From positions 124,001 to 188,000 of the forward strand of contig JBAQMK010000002.1 in assembly GCA_049302755.1 (NCBI GenBank): DNA of 64,000 bases. The letters are read 5' to 3'. This DNA is from UBA2211 sp049302755 (GTDB taxonomy: Bacteria > Patescibacteriota > Minisyncoccia > Minisyncoccales > Minisyncoccaceae). Below the pieces are notes generated by a model that searched no databases, was not told where the DNA came from, and saw only the letters and a program-made list of their open reading frames with translations. A program made the position numbers and the translations under genes. Shown here piece by piece: positions 15,890 to 25,049 of this stretch; the stretch's first letter is position 1; the number at the start of each line of letters is the position of its first letter.

Positions 15890-17136
15890 GTATCAAGACA
15901 ATTATTAAAAAATTACTCCCGAAGAGTTTGATAAATCTCTACCATTTAGGACTGGCTTTTTTGTCAGCTCTGATTTACGGATTTCCTTCACGAAAAATAA
16001 AAGTAATCGGAATTACCGGAACCAACGGAAAGTCTACCACTTTAAATATTGCCTCGAAGATTTTAGAAGCTAATGGTTTTAAAGTCGCAGCCCTAACTTC
16101 CATTATGTTTAAAATTGGAGAGAAAGAGGAGGAGAATAAATTGAAGATGACGATGCCGGGAAGGTTTGTGATTAATAAATTTTTAAGGGATGCGGTAAAA
16201 GCTAAATGTGAATATGCTTTTGTCGAAACAACTTCGGAGGGAATCGCCCAAAACCGTCACAAATTCATTGATTTTAAAACAGCCGTTATTACTAATTTAA
16301 ATCCTGAGCATATCGAATCGCACGGTGGATTTGAAAATTACAAGAAAGCCAAAGGAAAATTCTTTGCTGATGTTAAGGGAACTCATATTATTAATATTGA
16401 TGATAAACACGCTCCTTATTTTTCAGAGTTTACCGCTCAAAAGATTATAACCTACGGAATTAAAAATGAATCAGCCGATATCAGAGGAGAAAATATTATT
16501 GCTACTTCCAATGGTTCAACGTTTAGTGTTAATGGAGTTAATTTCAATTTAAAGATTTTGTGCGATTTTAATATTTATAATGCTTTAGCGGCGATAGCGA
16601 TTGCTGCGTCAGAAGGAATCAGTGTTGAAAATTGTAAGAAGGGGATAGAATCAGTCAGTCAGATTGCCGGCCGAATGGAAAAAGTGATTGCCTCTCCTTT
16701 TGAAGTTTTCGTTGATTATGCTTTTGTTCCCGAGGCTCTGGAAAAAGTTTATCAATTTGTAAAACCCAAGAACGGTAAATTGATTTGTGTTTTAGGTTCT
16801 TGTGGGGGAGGTAGAGACAAATGGAAACGTCCGGTCTTGGGCAGTTTAGCCGACAGATACGGAGATATTATCATTATTACTAATGAAGATCCGTACGACG
16901 AAAAGCCGGAAGACATTATCGATCAGGTAAGTGTGGGAGTAAAGAATAAAGAAAAGTTGATTAAGATTTTTAACCGAAGAGAAGCGATTAATAAAGCCAT
17001 ATCAATGGCCAAAGAAGGTGATGTTATTGTTATCACCGGCAAAGGATGCGAGCCTTGGATTTGTTGGGAGGGGGGAAGAAAAGAAGCTTGGGACGATAGA
17101 AGAATAGTTAGAGAGGAATTTAATAAAATAGTATAA
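15886..17136 (+). CDS. MurE-like Mur ligase, short form
   Basis: ATP-dependent amino acid ligase of the Mur family, probably UDP-MurNAc-tripeptide synthetase. ATP-binding GITGTNGKSTT, VITNLNPEHIESHGG with the following Lys in YKKAKGKFF, and a C-terminal domain with a possible substrate motif EDPYDEKPED in the place of MurE's DNPRxE are present. It has 416 residues because the N-terminal UDP-binding domain of MurE is replaced by about 40 residues with a hydrophobic stretch (HLGLAFLSALIYGF). Its exact substrate is therefore uncertain; another Mur-ligase family activity is possible. Confidence 0.78.
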   Translation: MSIKTIIKKLLPKSLINLYHLGLAFLSALIYGFPSRKIKVIGITGTNGKSTTLNIASKILEANGFKVAALTSIMFKIGEKEEENKLKMTMPGRFVINKFLRDAVKAKCEYAFVETTSEGIAQNRHKFIDFKTAVITNLNPEHIESHGGFENYKKAKGKFFADVKGTHIINIDDKHAPYFSEFTAQKIITYGIKNESADIRGENIIATSNGSTFSVNGVNFNLKILCDFNIYNALAAIAIAASEGISVENCKKGIESVSQIAGRMEKVIASPFEVFVDYAFVPEALEKVYQFVKPKNGKLICVLGSCGGGRDKWKRPVLGSLADRYGDIIIITNEDPYDEKPEDIIDQVSVGVKNKEKLIKIFNRREAINKAISMAKEGDVIVITGKGCEPWICWEGGRKEAWDDRRIVREEFNKIV

Positions 17137-17148
17137 AATTTACATTTC

Positions 17149-17176
17149 TTGACACAAAGTTCTTTTCAGGTAATAT
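17149..17176 (+). promoter_or_regulatory. Promoter of the ATP synthase operon
   Basis: Perfect -35 TTGACA (17149-17154), 16-base spacer and TAATAT (17171-17176), 11 bases before the atpB ATG, so the leader is very short. Confidence 0.7.
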
Positions 17177-17187
17177 AGACTTGTCCT

Positions 17188-17895
17188 ATGAATATACATA
17201 TAGCTTTAACAGGTGAGCCGGTTTTTAGCTTTTTGGGAATAAACTTTACCAATACTTTTGTTATTAGTATTTTGATAGCAGCTTTTATTATTGCCTTTTT
17301 TCTTTTTGCATTTAAGAAAAGAGAGATTGTGCCCGGTAAAATGCAGAACTTTTTTGAATTTATCTTGGAAACAGTTTTTTCTATTTTTGACGGCATGACA
17401 GGAGACAGCAAAAAAACGGAAGAGATTTTTCCTTTGGCCGGAACCTTGTTCATTTTTATCTTATTAAATAATTTATTAGAAGTAGTCCCCGGATTGGGGA
17501 TTTTTACTTTTTTAAGGTCACCCAGTTCGGATATTCATTTCACCTTAGCTTTAGCTATTTTCTCAATGGTATTTATTCATTTCACCGCTATTAAGAAATT
17601 GGGAGGAATCAAATATTTAAAAAAGTATATTAAATTTGAAAGTCCGATAATGTTTTTTGTCGGAGCATTGGAAGCGATGGGGGAGATTACCAGAACAATG
17701 TCATTGGGAATCAGGTTATTCGGTAATTTGTTTGCCGGAGAGATATTATTAATGATTATATCTTTCATGGTTCCTTATTTGGTTCCGCTTCCGTTTTTAG
17801 GTTTAGAGATTTTCGTCGGATTCATTCAAGCATTAGTATTTTCATCATTAATAACAGTATTCTATGTCACAACCACAGCCGCCGAAGAACACTAA
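17188..17895 (+). CDS. atpB: F1Fo ATP synthase subunit a
   Basis: Membrane stator subunit forming the proton half-channels. It has 235 residues with about five to six hydrophobic segments. The essential Arg is in the helix around TRTMSLGIRLFGNLFAGEIL (family RLxxNxxAG motif), and the C-terminal helix is GLEIFVGFIQALVFSSLITVFY. It is first in the operon, directly after the promoter, and overlaps the next gene by 32 bases. Confidence 0.95.
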   Translation: MNIHIALTGEPVFSFLGINFTNTFVISILIAAFIIAFFLFAFKKREIVPGKMQNFFEFILETVFSIFDGMTGDSKKTEEIFPLAGTLFIFILLNNLLEVVPGLGIFTFLRSPSSDIHFTLALAIFSMVFIHFTAIKKLGGIKYLKKYIKFESPIMFFVGALEAMGEITRTMSLGIRLFGNLFAGEILLMIISFMVPYLVPLPFLGLEIFVGFIQALVFSSLITVFYVTTTAAEEH

Positions 17896-18115
17896 TATCG
17901 GATACGCACTTTCAATGGGAAGCCAATTAGGATTTTTAATTGCTTTCCCTTTGATAGTTTGCGTATTAATAGGAGTGATGATAGATAAGAAAATGAATAC
18001 ATTCCCTTGGTTCATTCTATTGATGGTATTGGTGGGAATAGGATTAACGATTATTGATGTGTATAAAATAGTAATTCCGTTTTTGGAAAAAAGGTCGGGT
18101 AATAATAAAAAATAA
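17864..18115 (+). CDS. AtpZ/AtpI-type ATP synthase accessory membrane protein
   Basis: Two-helix membrane protein of 83 residues: SMGSQLGFLIAFPLIVCVLIGVMIDKK then PWFILLMVLVGIGLTIIDVYKIV, matching the short AtpZ (F0F1-ATPase subunit) family, which is linked to c-ring assembly or Mg/Ca handling. In most operons such genes precede atpB; here it lies after atpB, overlapping it by 32 bases, and before atpE. The family is from topology and context. Confidence 0.75.
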   Translation: MSQPQPPKNTNIGYALSMGSQLGFLIAFPLIVCVLIGVMIDKKMNTFPWFILLMVLVGIGLTIIDVYKIVIPFLEKRSGNNKK

Positions 18116-18126
18116 AATATAAAAAT

Positions 18127-18348
18127 ATGGAAACATTAAACACAATCGCAGCAGCATTGGCCATCGGTTTAGGAGCAATCGGACCCGGCCTTGGTATCGG
18201 TATGATTGGATCAAAAGGTTCTGAAGCTATCGGAAGAAATCCCGAAGCATCTTCAAAAGTTCAAACAGGTATGATTTTAGCTATCGCTTTTGCCGAAGCT
18301 ATCGCCATTTATGCCTTAGTCGTATCTTTAATTATATTATTCGTCTAA
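18127..18348 (+). CDS. atpE: F1Fo ATP synthase subunit c
   Basis: Rotor proteolipid of 73 residues in a two-helix hairpin with a polar loop GRNPEA. The ion-binding carboxylate is Glu in AIAFAEAIAIYAL. The residues that mark Na+-coupled c subunits (a helix-1 Gln and a Ser/Thr after the Glu) are absent (Ile and Ala instead), so proton coupling is inferred. Confidence 0.95.
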   Translation: METLNTIAAALAIGLGAIGPGLGIGMIGSKGSEAIGRNPEASSKVQTGMILAIAFAEAIAIYALVVSLIILFV

Positions 18349-18358
18349 TTAAAAAATA

Positions 18359-18847
18359 ATGAGCAGCGTAGAAATAGATTGGAAAATATTAGTAGGCCAG
18401 ATAGTCAATTTCGCCATTCTATTTTTTGTTCTTAAAACATTGATTTACAAGCCTTTTCTTACTCTTCTAAAAACCAGAAGAGAAAAAATAGAAGAGGGAA
18501 TTAATAAGTCTATCGAAGCGGAAAAAGAGCTTTCAAAGATTGGAGAAATGAAAGTAGACTTAGGAAGAATTAATGAAGAAGAAAAGAAGAAAATATTAAT
18601 TAGGGCGGACGAAGAGGCGAAGAAAAGACTAGAAGAAGCGAATAAAAAAGCAGAAGAAGAAAGATCTGCTGTTTTAGCTAAGGCTCAAAAAGAAGCTGAA
18701 GCGATAAAGGAATCCGAAAGAGAAGAAACAAAAAAGAAGACAATTGAAAATGCATTTTCTTTAACAGAGAAGCTTTTGAAAGAAAGCATTGATGATAAGA
18801 AAGGCAAAAAGATTGCCGAAGATTTTTTAAGCAAACTTAAGATATGA
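18359..18847 (+). CDS. atpF: F1Fo ATP synthase subunit b
   Basis: Peripheral stalk subunit of 162 residues: one N-terminal membrane helix (ILVGQIVNFAILFFVLKTLIY) followed by a long, highly charged coiled coil rich in Glu, Lys and Ala. Only one b-type gene is present, so the stalk is expected to be a homodimer. Overlaps atpH by four bases. Confidence 0.93.
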   Translation: MSSVEIDWKILVGQIVNFAILFFVLKTLIYKPFLTLLKTRREKIEEGINKSIEAEKELSKIGEMKVDLGRINEEEKKKILIRADEEAKKRLEEANKKAEEERSAVLAKAQKEAEAIKESEREETKKKTIENAFSLTEKLLKESIDDKKGKKIAEDFLSKLKI

Positions 18848-19236
18848 AGATAGAAAAAGAGATTTCATCTTGGGCTCGCGCCCTATATCTTTCCCTAGAA
18901 GAGCATCCCGAAGATACTAAGAAGATTTTTGCTAATCTCAAAAAATCATTAGAGAAGAAATCTGTTTTTATTCCTTCAATTATTAAGAAGCTTCAAAGAA
19001 TATATTTGAAAGAAAAAAGAGCCGAGTTATTTTTAGCTCAAGATTTCAGTGAAAAAGAAAAGAATGAAATCAAGAATAAGATTAAAGACATGGTTAAAGG
19101 AATTGAAAAAGTCGACGACGTTTTAGATGAAAGCCTTTTAGCCGGTTTTCGTTTGAAAACAAAAGATGTGTTAGTTAAGGCTTCGATGAAAGATGTTTTA
19201 TTGAAGCTAAAAAACAAAATATATGGATATAATTGA
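18844..19236 (+). CDS. atpH: F1Fo ATP synthase subunit delta (short)
   Basis: Stator subunit joining b to F1. The length of 130 residues is shorter than the usual 175-180. The C-terminal segment resembles the family (DDVLDESLLAGFRLKTKDVLVKASMKDVL, compare the usual GGxxxxxGxxxxDxSxxxxL end). The N-terminal helical domain is abbreviated. Identity relies on the C-terminal motif and on the fixed position between atpF and atpA. Overlaps atpA by 14 bases. Confidence 0.85.
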   Translation: MKIEKEISSWARALYLSLEEHPEDTKKIFANLKKSLEKKSVFIPSIIKKLQRIYLKEKRAELFLAQDFSEKEKNEIKNKIKDMVKGIEKVDDVLDESLLAGFRLKTKDVLVKASMKDVLLKLKNKIYGYN

Positions 19237-20725
19237 ACAATTTAAAAAACAATTAGAAGGATTGGAGGTTTCTCCGGAAATGGAAGAGGTGGGTGAAGTT
19301 GTTGAGATTAAGGACGGAGTCGTAAAGATTTCCGGACTTAGAGGAGTTGAAAACTTCGAAATGATTGAATTCGATGAAGCTAATGTTATGGGATTGGTTT
19401 TGAACTTGGAAGAGTACGAAGTTGGTGCCGTAATTTTAGGAAGTGACAAAAACATCAAAGAAGGAACAACAGTAAAAAGGACCAAAAAGGTTTTCTCCGT
19501 GCCGGTGGGAGAGGGACTTTTGGGTCGTGTTATTGATCCTTTAGGTCGTCCGTTGGATGGCAAAGGTGAAATCAAAGCTAAGGAATTTCTACCTTTGGAA
19601 AGAAAGGGACCTTCAGTTATTGAAAGACAGCCGGTGACAAAACCTTTGCACACCGGAATTAAAATGGTTGATGCTTTAATTCCGATTGGCCGAGGACAAA
19701 GAGAATTGATTATTGGAGACAGGGGACTGGGAAAGACAGCTGTTGCCTTAGATGCCATTATTAATCAAAAATACGAAAAGAATAGACCGTATTGTATTTA
19801 TGTTGCTTGCGGACAGAAGAAAGCCAAAGTAAGAAGGCTGATTGCTACTTTGGAAAAAGAAGGAGCAATGGAATATACAACCGTCGTCTGTGCTTTCCCC
19901 GATGATCCAGCCAGTTTCATTTATTTAGCTCCTTTTACCGGAGCAACGGTTGGAGAATATTTTAGAGATAAAGGACAAGATGCTTTAGTTGTTTATGATG
20001 ATTTAACTAGACAAGCTTGGGCTTGGAGAGAAATCTCTTTGATTTTAAGACGTCCGCCAGGTAGAGAAGCTTATCCCGGTGATGTCTTCTATCTTCACTC
20101 AAGGCTTCTTGAAAGAGCAGCCATGATGAGTGCTGAAAAAGGAGGCGGTTCTCTAACTGCTTTACCGATTATTGAAACTCAAGCCGGAGATATTTCCGGA
20201 TACATTCCGACCAATGTAATTTCTATTACTGACGGTCAGATATTCTTGGATTCAACTTTATTTAGAAAAGAACAGAAGCCGGCCATCAACATCGGAACAT
20301 CTGTTTCGAGAGTAGGTTCATCGGCTCAAATGAAAGCAACTAAAAAAGTTGCCGGAAGATTGAAGCTTGATTTGGCTCAATTCCAAGAATTGGAAAGATT
20401 CTCCGAGTTTACCGAAGAATTGGATCCTCAAACTAAAAAGACAATCGAAAAAGGTAAAAGAATGAGAGTGCTTTTGCGTCAGATTGATTTGAAGCCTCTT
20501 CCGATTGAAAAAGAAGTTATCGTTATTTTCACCGGAGTTAATAGCGATATTGAAGAGGTTCCAATGGCTAAAATCAGTGAATTCGAAGAAGAAGTTTTGA
20601 AAACTGTTGAATTAGAAGCTCCTCAAATATTGAAGGAGATTAAGGAAACAGGAGATATGTCGGACAAGAGCAAGGAAAGTCTTTTAGATTTAATTAAGAA
20701 AGTTAAAAAGAACTATGGAGCTTAA
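19223..20725 (+). CDS. atpA: F1 ATP synthase subunit alpha
   Basis: Non-catalytic nucleotide-binding F1 subunit of 500 residues. Walker A is GDRGLGKTAV (about residue 168), followed by the conserved YVACGQKKAKVRRL region, YDDLTRQAWAWREISLILRRPPGREAYPGD and ISVSRVGSSAQ-like NIGTSVSRVGSSAQ. Full length. It overlaps atpH and atpG, so the F1 genes are translationally coupled. Confidence 0.97.
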   Translation: MDIIEQFKKQLEGLEVSPEMEEVGEVVEIKDGVVKISGLRGVENFEMIEFDEANVMGLVLNLEEYEVGAVILGSDKNIKEGTTVKRTKKVFSVPVGEGLLGRVIDPLGRPLDGKGEIKAKEFLPLERKGPSVIERQPVTKPLHTGIKMVDALIPIGRGQRELIIGDRGLGKTAVALDAIINQKYEKNRPYCIYVACGQKKAKVRRLIATLEKEGAMEYTTVVCAFPDDPASFIYLAPFTGATVGEYFRDKGQDALVVYDDLTRQAWAWREISLILRRPPGREAYPGDVFYLHSRLLERAAMMSAEKGGGSLTALPIIETQAGDISGYIPTNVISITDGQIFLDSTLFRKEQKPAINIGTSVSRVGSSAQMKATKKVAGRLKLDLAQFQELERFSEFTEELDPQTKKTIEKGKRMRVLLRQIDLKPLPIEKEVIVIFTGVNSDIEEVPMAKISEFEEEVLKTVELEAPQILKEIKETGDMSDKSKESLLDLIKKVKKNYGA

Positions 20726-21599
20726 AGAAGTAAAAGCTAAAATAGGTTCGGTCAAGAATATTTCCGAAATCACCAGTGCGATGGAAACTTTTTCGGCCTT
20801 GAAAATGAAGAAGACTCAGAAGAGATTTTCTGAATCAAAACCTTTTGCCGAAGAAATGGCTAGAGTGCTGAAGAATATGAAGAAGGCTTTGCAAGAGCAC
20901 AAGTCTGTATTCTTTGAAGAAAGACCGGTGAAGAATATTTTAGTTTGCGTGGTTGCTTCTGACCGTGGCTTTTGCGGATCTTTTAATGCAGGTATTTTAA
21001 AGTTTGCCGATCGAGAGATTGCGAAGATAAGGGAGGAAGGGGAAGTGGAAATCATGCCGATCGGAAAAAAAGCAGTTAAGCATTATTCAAAAACAGAAAG
21101 AATCAGATATAGTTTTTCTGGGGTTGGAGATTATTGGGGCTTTAAGCAAACCAAAGAAATTTCAGATTTCTTAATCAAAGCATTTTTAGAGAATAGATAT
21201 CAGAAAGTATATATTTTCTATACTCACTTCTATTCTTCTTTTATTCAAAAACCTTCCGTCGCTCAACTCTTTCCTATGGAAGACCAAACCGTTGAAAGCT
21301 TTTTAAAGAAAGAAGACAAAGAAGAAGTTAAACCTAGCGGAGTAGATTATTTATTAGAACCATCTCCGGCAGTAATATTGGATGAGGTGATTCCGGTCTT
21401 TGTCGAATATCTTATCTATCAATTCATTCTTTCCGCCAACACTTCTGAACATTCAGCCCGAATGATGGCAATGCGAAATGCGTCGGATAATGCCAGAGAC
21501 TTATTAGAAGGATTGAGACTGGTATATAATAAGGCAAGACAGCAACAAATAACTTCTGAGGTTTGTGAGATATCATCGACCAAAGAGGCAATGGAATAA
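20715..21599 (+). CDS. atpG: F1 ATP synthase subunit gamma
   Basis: Central rotor shaft, 294 residues. The N-terminal coiled coil begins MELKEVKAKIGSVKNISEIT, the middle domain has VASDRGFCGSFNAGI, and the C-terminal helix includes SEHSARMMAMRNASDNA and NKARQQQITSEVCEI, all family hallmarks. Overlaps atpA by 11 bases. Confidence 0.95.
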   Translation: MELKEVKAKIGSVKNISEITSAMETFSALKMKKTQKRFSESKPFAEEMARVLKNMKKALQEHKSVFFEERPVKNILVCVVASDRGFCGSFNAGILKFADREIAKIREEGEVEIMPIGKKAVKHYSKTERIRYSFSGVGDYWGFKQTKEISDFLIKAFLENRYQKVYIFYTHFYSSFIQKPSVAQLFPMEDQTVESFLKKEDKEEVKPSGVDYLLEPSPAVILDEVIPVFVEYLIYQFILSANTSEHSARMMAMRNASDNARDLLEGLRLVYNKARQQQITSEVCEISSTKEAME

Positions 21600-21611
21600 A
21601 ATAAAAAATAT

Positions 21612-22970
21612 ATGGCAAAAATAACACAAGTTATCGGGCCGGTGATAGACGTCGAATTCGAAGAAGGAAAAGTTCCTGCTTTGTACACCGCGCTCACAAT
21701 TAAAGCAAAAAACCTTGTTTTAGAAGTAGAACAAGAGTTAGGTGAGGGTAAGGTAAGATGCCTCGCTATGGGCCCAACAGAGGGCTTAAAAAGAGGTGAT
21801 TTAGTCGAAGATACAGGTAAACCGATTGAAGTTCCAGTAGGCAAAGATGCTTTGGGTAGGTTATTAAATGTTTTAGGAGAACCGATTGATAATGGCCCGG
21901 AAATTAAAGCGACTAAAAAAGAATCGATTCATAAAAAGGGACCGGAATTAAAAGACCAAAAATCAGAGGTTGAGATTTTGGAAACAGGAATTAAAGCGAT
22001 TGATTTATTGTGTCCATTACCTAAAGGAGGAAAAGTGGGATTATTCGGTGGAGCCGGAGTAGGTAAAACAGTTTTAATTCAAGAGTTGATTACCAATATC
22101 GCTAAATTCCACAATGGTTATTCAATCTTTGCCGGTATCGGAGAAAGATCCAGAGAGGGAAACGATATTTTCAGGGAAATGAAAGAAGCCGATACATTGA
22201 AGAATACTTGTTTGGTTTTCGGACAAATGAACGAAACTCCCGGAGTGAGATTGAGAGTTCCTTTTACCGCTATGACCATTGCCGAACATTTCAGAGATGT
22301 GGAAAAGAAAGATGTCTTGTTATTCATGGATAACATCTTCCGTTTCGTTTTAGCTGGTTCAGAAGTATCCGCCCTATTGGGAAGAATTCCTTCTCAAACC
22401 GGATACCAGCCGACTCTATCTTCTGAGGTTGGAGCATTACAAGAAAGAATTACTTCAACTGAAGATGGTTCAATCACTTCGGTGCAAGCTATTTATGTTC
22501 CGGCTGATGATTTAACCGATCCAGCCATCGTTGCCACTTTCTCTCACCTTGATTCATCTTTAGTTTTATCGCGTGCGATTGCGTCTCTCGGTATTTTCCC
22601 AGCGGTAGATCCATTGGAATCAACATCATCATTGTTGAATCCGAGAATCGTTGGAGAAAGACACTATAAAGTAGCCACTGAAGTCAGGAAGATTCTTCAG
22701 AGATATAAAGAACTTCAGGATATTATTGCTATTTTAGGAATTGAAGAATTGGCCGATGAAGACAAGATTGTGGTTTCCAGAGCCAGAAAGATTCAGAAAT
22801 ACTTATCTCAGCCGTTCTCAGTAGCTGAAGTCTTTTCAGGTATTCCCGGAGTATATGTAAAGATTGAAGAAACAATCGAAGGATTCGAAAAGATTGTTTC
22901 TGGAGAATTAGATCATAAGTCGGAAGGAGACTTCTTTATGAAAGGAAATATTAATCAAGTTATTGCATGA
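21612..22970 (+). CDS. atpD: F1 ATP synthase subunit beta (catalytic)
   Basis: Catalytic ATPase subunit, 452 residues. Walker A is GGAGVGKTVLIQEL, the catalytic Glu and Arg region is IGERSREGND, Walker B is LLFMDNIFRF, and GRIPSQTGYQPTL is present. The DELSEED loop appears as EELADEDK. All active-site motifs are intact. It overlaps atpC by four bases. Confidence 0.97.
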   Translation: MAKITQVIGPVIDVEFEEGKVPALYTALTIKAKNLVLEVEQELGEGKVRCLAMGPTEGLKRGDLVEDTGKPIEVPVGKDALGRLLNVLGEPIDNGPEIKATKKESIHKKGPELKDQKSEVEILETGIKAIDLLCPLPKGGKVGLFGGAGVGKTVLIQELITNIAKFHNGYSIFAGIGERSREGNDIFREMKEADTLKNTCLVFGQMNETPGVRLRVPFTAMTIAEHFRDVEKKDVLLFMDNIFRFVLAGSEVSALLGRIPSQTGYQPTLSSEVGALQERITSTEDGSITSVQAIYVPADDLTDPAIVATFSHLDSSLVLSRAIASLGIFPAVDPLESTSSLLNPRIVGERHYKVATEVRKILQRYKELQDIIAILGIEELADEDKIVVSRARKIQKYLSQPFSVAEVFSGIPGVYVKIEETIEGFEKIVSGELDHKSEGDFFMKGNINQVIA

Positions 22971-23215
22971 AGGTAGAAATATTAACACCGGAAAAGAAAA
23001 TATTTGAAGGAGAAGTGGAAATATTAACCGTGAAAACTCGCGCGGGTAATATTTCGGTTTTATCAAATCATGCTCCTTTAGTCGCCGCTGTTGATTCGGG
23101 AAATATTATTTTACAAACCAAAGAAGGTAAGAAGGTTTTTGAAAACGAAAAAGGGGTTTTAAAAACCAGAAACAATCGAACCAGTCTGCTTTTAAGAAAA
23201 TGCAAAGAGAAATAG
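22967..23215 (+). CDS. atpC: F1 ATP synthase subunit epsilon, beta-sandwich domain only
   Basis: 82 residues covering only the N-terminal beta sandwich (MKVEILTPEKKIFEGEVE, SNHAPLVAAVDSGNI). The two-helix C-terminal domain that inhibits ATP hydrolysis in full-length epsilon (about 130-140 residues) is missing. A terminator follows at once, so this is the natural end and not a frameshift within visible coding sequence. Such short epsilon forms lose ATP-dependent self-inhibition by that helix. Confidence 0.9.
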   Translation: MKVEILTPEKKIFEGEVEILTVKTRAGNISVLSNHAPLVAAVDSGNIILQTKEGKKVFENEKGVLKTRNNRTSLLLRKCKEK

Positions 23216-23216
23216 G

Positions 23217-23240
23217 AAACGGGGCTTAGCCCCGTTTTTA
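23217..23240. terminator. Terminator of the ATP synthase operon
   Basis: AACGGGGC (23218-23225), loop TTA, GCCCCGTT, then a short T-run. It also lies at the end of the convergent peptidase gene. Confidence 0.85.
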
Positions 23241-23241
23241 A

Positions 23242-25047
23242 TTACTTGTATTCAGATAACCATTTTTTGTATTGTCGAGCCATAGTTTCAAATCCTTTTT
23301 TGCTATTTGCTATTTCTTTTTTCCCATGAACCATATGTATCTCGGCATTTAGATTTACCGGTGAAACGTAAGGTTTTATCGATTTCATTTTTTCAATCTT
23401 TGCTCTCGCTTTTTTAATTATTTCTTCCGGAGAAAGAGTGATTTCTTTTAAAAAAGAATCAATAGAGAGTTCTTTTTTTGTCGCTATTTTAACAAATTCT
23501 TTAAAGGTTTTTTTAGCTCCCAAGTTCCAAACTTTAGCCATTTCTTTGCCTACCTCTTTATTATCAACAACATAGCCGTATTTTTTTCGGAAATAGGAAC
23601 GCCATTGGTAGACTGCCAATTCTGCTAAACCGTAGCCATGATAGGAGGCTGAAGATTCCCATGAATAAATATGAGGAATATTCAGGGCGTTAAGAGAATC
23701 AACTGACATATCAAAGTATTTTTTGTAATTCTTTTTAGCGATAGACAAGACTTTTTTGGAATCAAGATTCTTTGTTTCGTATATTTCTTTTTCAAATTGA
23801 GAAACAAAGATAATAGAATTCATTCTCTGCGGAGAAAGAACGGACAGCTTTTTTACCTTTCTTTCAAATAATTCAAACGGATATCCATTACCATTTTTAT
23901 CTTTTGCGTAGCGTGTTTTCCATTCAATACTTGAAAATAAGGAATCTAAAAACATGCTCTGTGTCTCTGCCCATGGTGTCGGCATGGGGTAGTATTCGTG
24001 ATTTAAGATGACATCTTTTTGTTCCGAGTTTAGCATGTGGGCAGCATGTCCTCCTTCGTGGAAAAGGGTATTGTATCCCTGAATGCCAGATCCGACTTGT
24101 CCTAAAACAACAGTGCAGGTAAAGTTTGATTTTCCGGGCATTCTTTTGTCTTTATCAAAATGGACAAGGTCTGGCCAGTGGCAAAATCCGTTATTGTATT
24201 TTCCTTTTCTGTCTAAAAGATCAAGAGTTAATATTCCTTTCTTAAAATCAATTCCCAGTGCGGAGAATGATAATCCCCATCTTAATAGGGCATCATCAAA
24301 TTGGAAATAAGGGTCTTCTTCTTTAGTAAAGTCTCCGGACAACAAATAACTGAAATTCCACGGCTTTCTGAGTCCTGGCATTTTTTGTTCGAGATTTCTG
24401 ATATCAGAAAAAGCATATTTAGTTTTTTCATAAATTGAATCAAAAAGAGAAAACAGTTCTTTTTTGGTCATTCCATCATCGGTTTGAACTTTAAAGTCGT
24501 AAAAGTCACTAAAGCCCAAAGCTTTGGCATATTCATTGCGTAATTGAATTATCTGGATATATTCTTTAACAAGAATTGTCGCCATTTTTTCTTTAGCATC
24601 AAAACATGCCTTACGTATTTTTTCGTCCGGATTAGTGCTAATCATCGTTCTCATTTTAAGAGACGATGCCACAACGAATTTTTTGGTATAAGGATCTATA
24701 TATCCTTCTTTTTGGCTAGATCTTATTTTCAGTATCTTAGATTCAAGCTGGTTGATTTTGTTTTTTAATTTTAATGTTTTAGAATCTAATTGATAGTTCT
24801 TGAAGAAGTTAAGCCAGACATTAAGGCGTTCTTTGGTTTTAGTATCAGCATCTTTTAATAAAGAATTTACTTTATTATAGTATTCTTTATTGCTTAGAAA
24901 AGCATCTTTTGCTTTATGGGCTTTATTTAATTCTTTATCCACCGAATGATCGCCCATATAGGAAATCCAATACAATTCTTCGTATTTTTTATGGATATTT
25001 AAATATTCTTTATTTAACTGGTCGATGAATTTTAAAGCTTGATTCAT
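23242..25047 (-). CDS. M3-type (M2/M3 family) zinc oligopeptidase
   Basis: Cytoplasmic zinc metallopeptidase of 601 residues, predicted to degrade short peptides. The catalytic motif is HEGGH (NTLFHEGGHAAHML, about residue 333), a variant of HExxH, with a Glu in ETQSMFLDSLF downstream as likely third ligand. The protein is almost entirely helical and charged, as in M3 oligopeptidases, and no signal peptide is seen. It ends in ATG 25047, two bases from the Elp3 stop, so it is co-transcribed downstream of elp3. Confidence 0.85.
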   Translation of the reverse strand: MNQALKFIDQLNKEYLNIHKKYEELYWISYMGDHSVDKELNKAHKAKDAFLSNKEYYNKVNSLLKDADTKTKERLNVWLNFFKNYQLDSKTLKLKNKINQLESKILKIRSSQKEGYIDPYTKKFVVASSLKMRTMISTNPDEKIRKACFDAKEKMATILVKEYIQIIQLRNEYAKALGFSDFYDFKVQTDDGMTKKELFSLFDSIYEKTKYAFSDIRNLEQKMPGLRKPWNFSYLLSGDFTKEEDPYFQFDDALLRWGLSFSALGIDFKKGILTLDLLDRKGKYNNGFCHWPDLVHFDKDKRMPGKSNFTCTVVLGQVGSGIQGYNTLFHEGGHAAHMLNSEQKDVILNHEYYPMPTPWAETQSMFLDSLFSSIEWKTRYAKDKNGNGYPFELFERKVKKLSVLSPQRMNSIIFVSQFEKEIYETKNLDSKKVLSIAKKNYKKYFDMSVDSLNALNIPHIYSWESSASYHGYGLAELAVYQWRSYFRKKYGYVVDNKEVGKEMAKVWNLGAKKTFKEFVKIATKKELSIDSFLKEITLSPEEIIKKARAKIEKMKSIKPYVSPVNLNAEIHMVHGKKEIANSKKGFETMARQYKKWLSEYK

Positions 25048-25049
25048 AT

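Noticed and set aside
18127..18348. Sodium-coupled c subunit
   Set aside because: The helix-1 Gln and the Ser/Thr after the Glu that mark Na+ binding are missing, so proton coupling is favoured.
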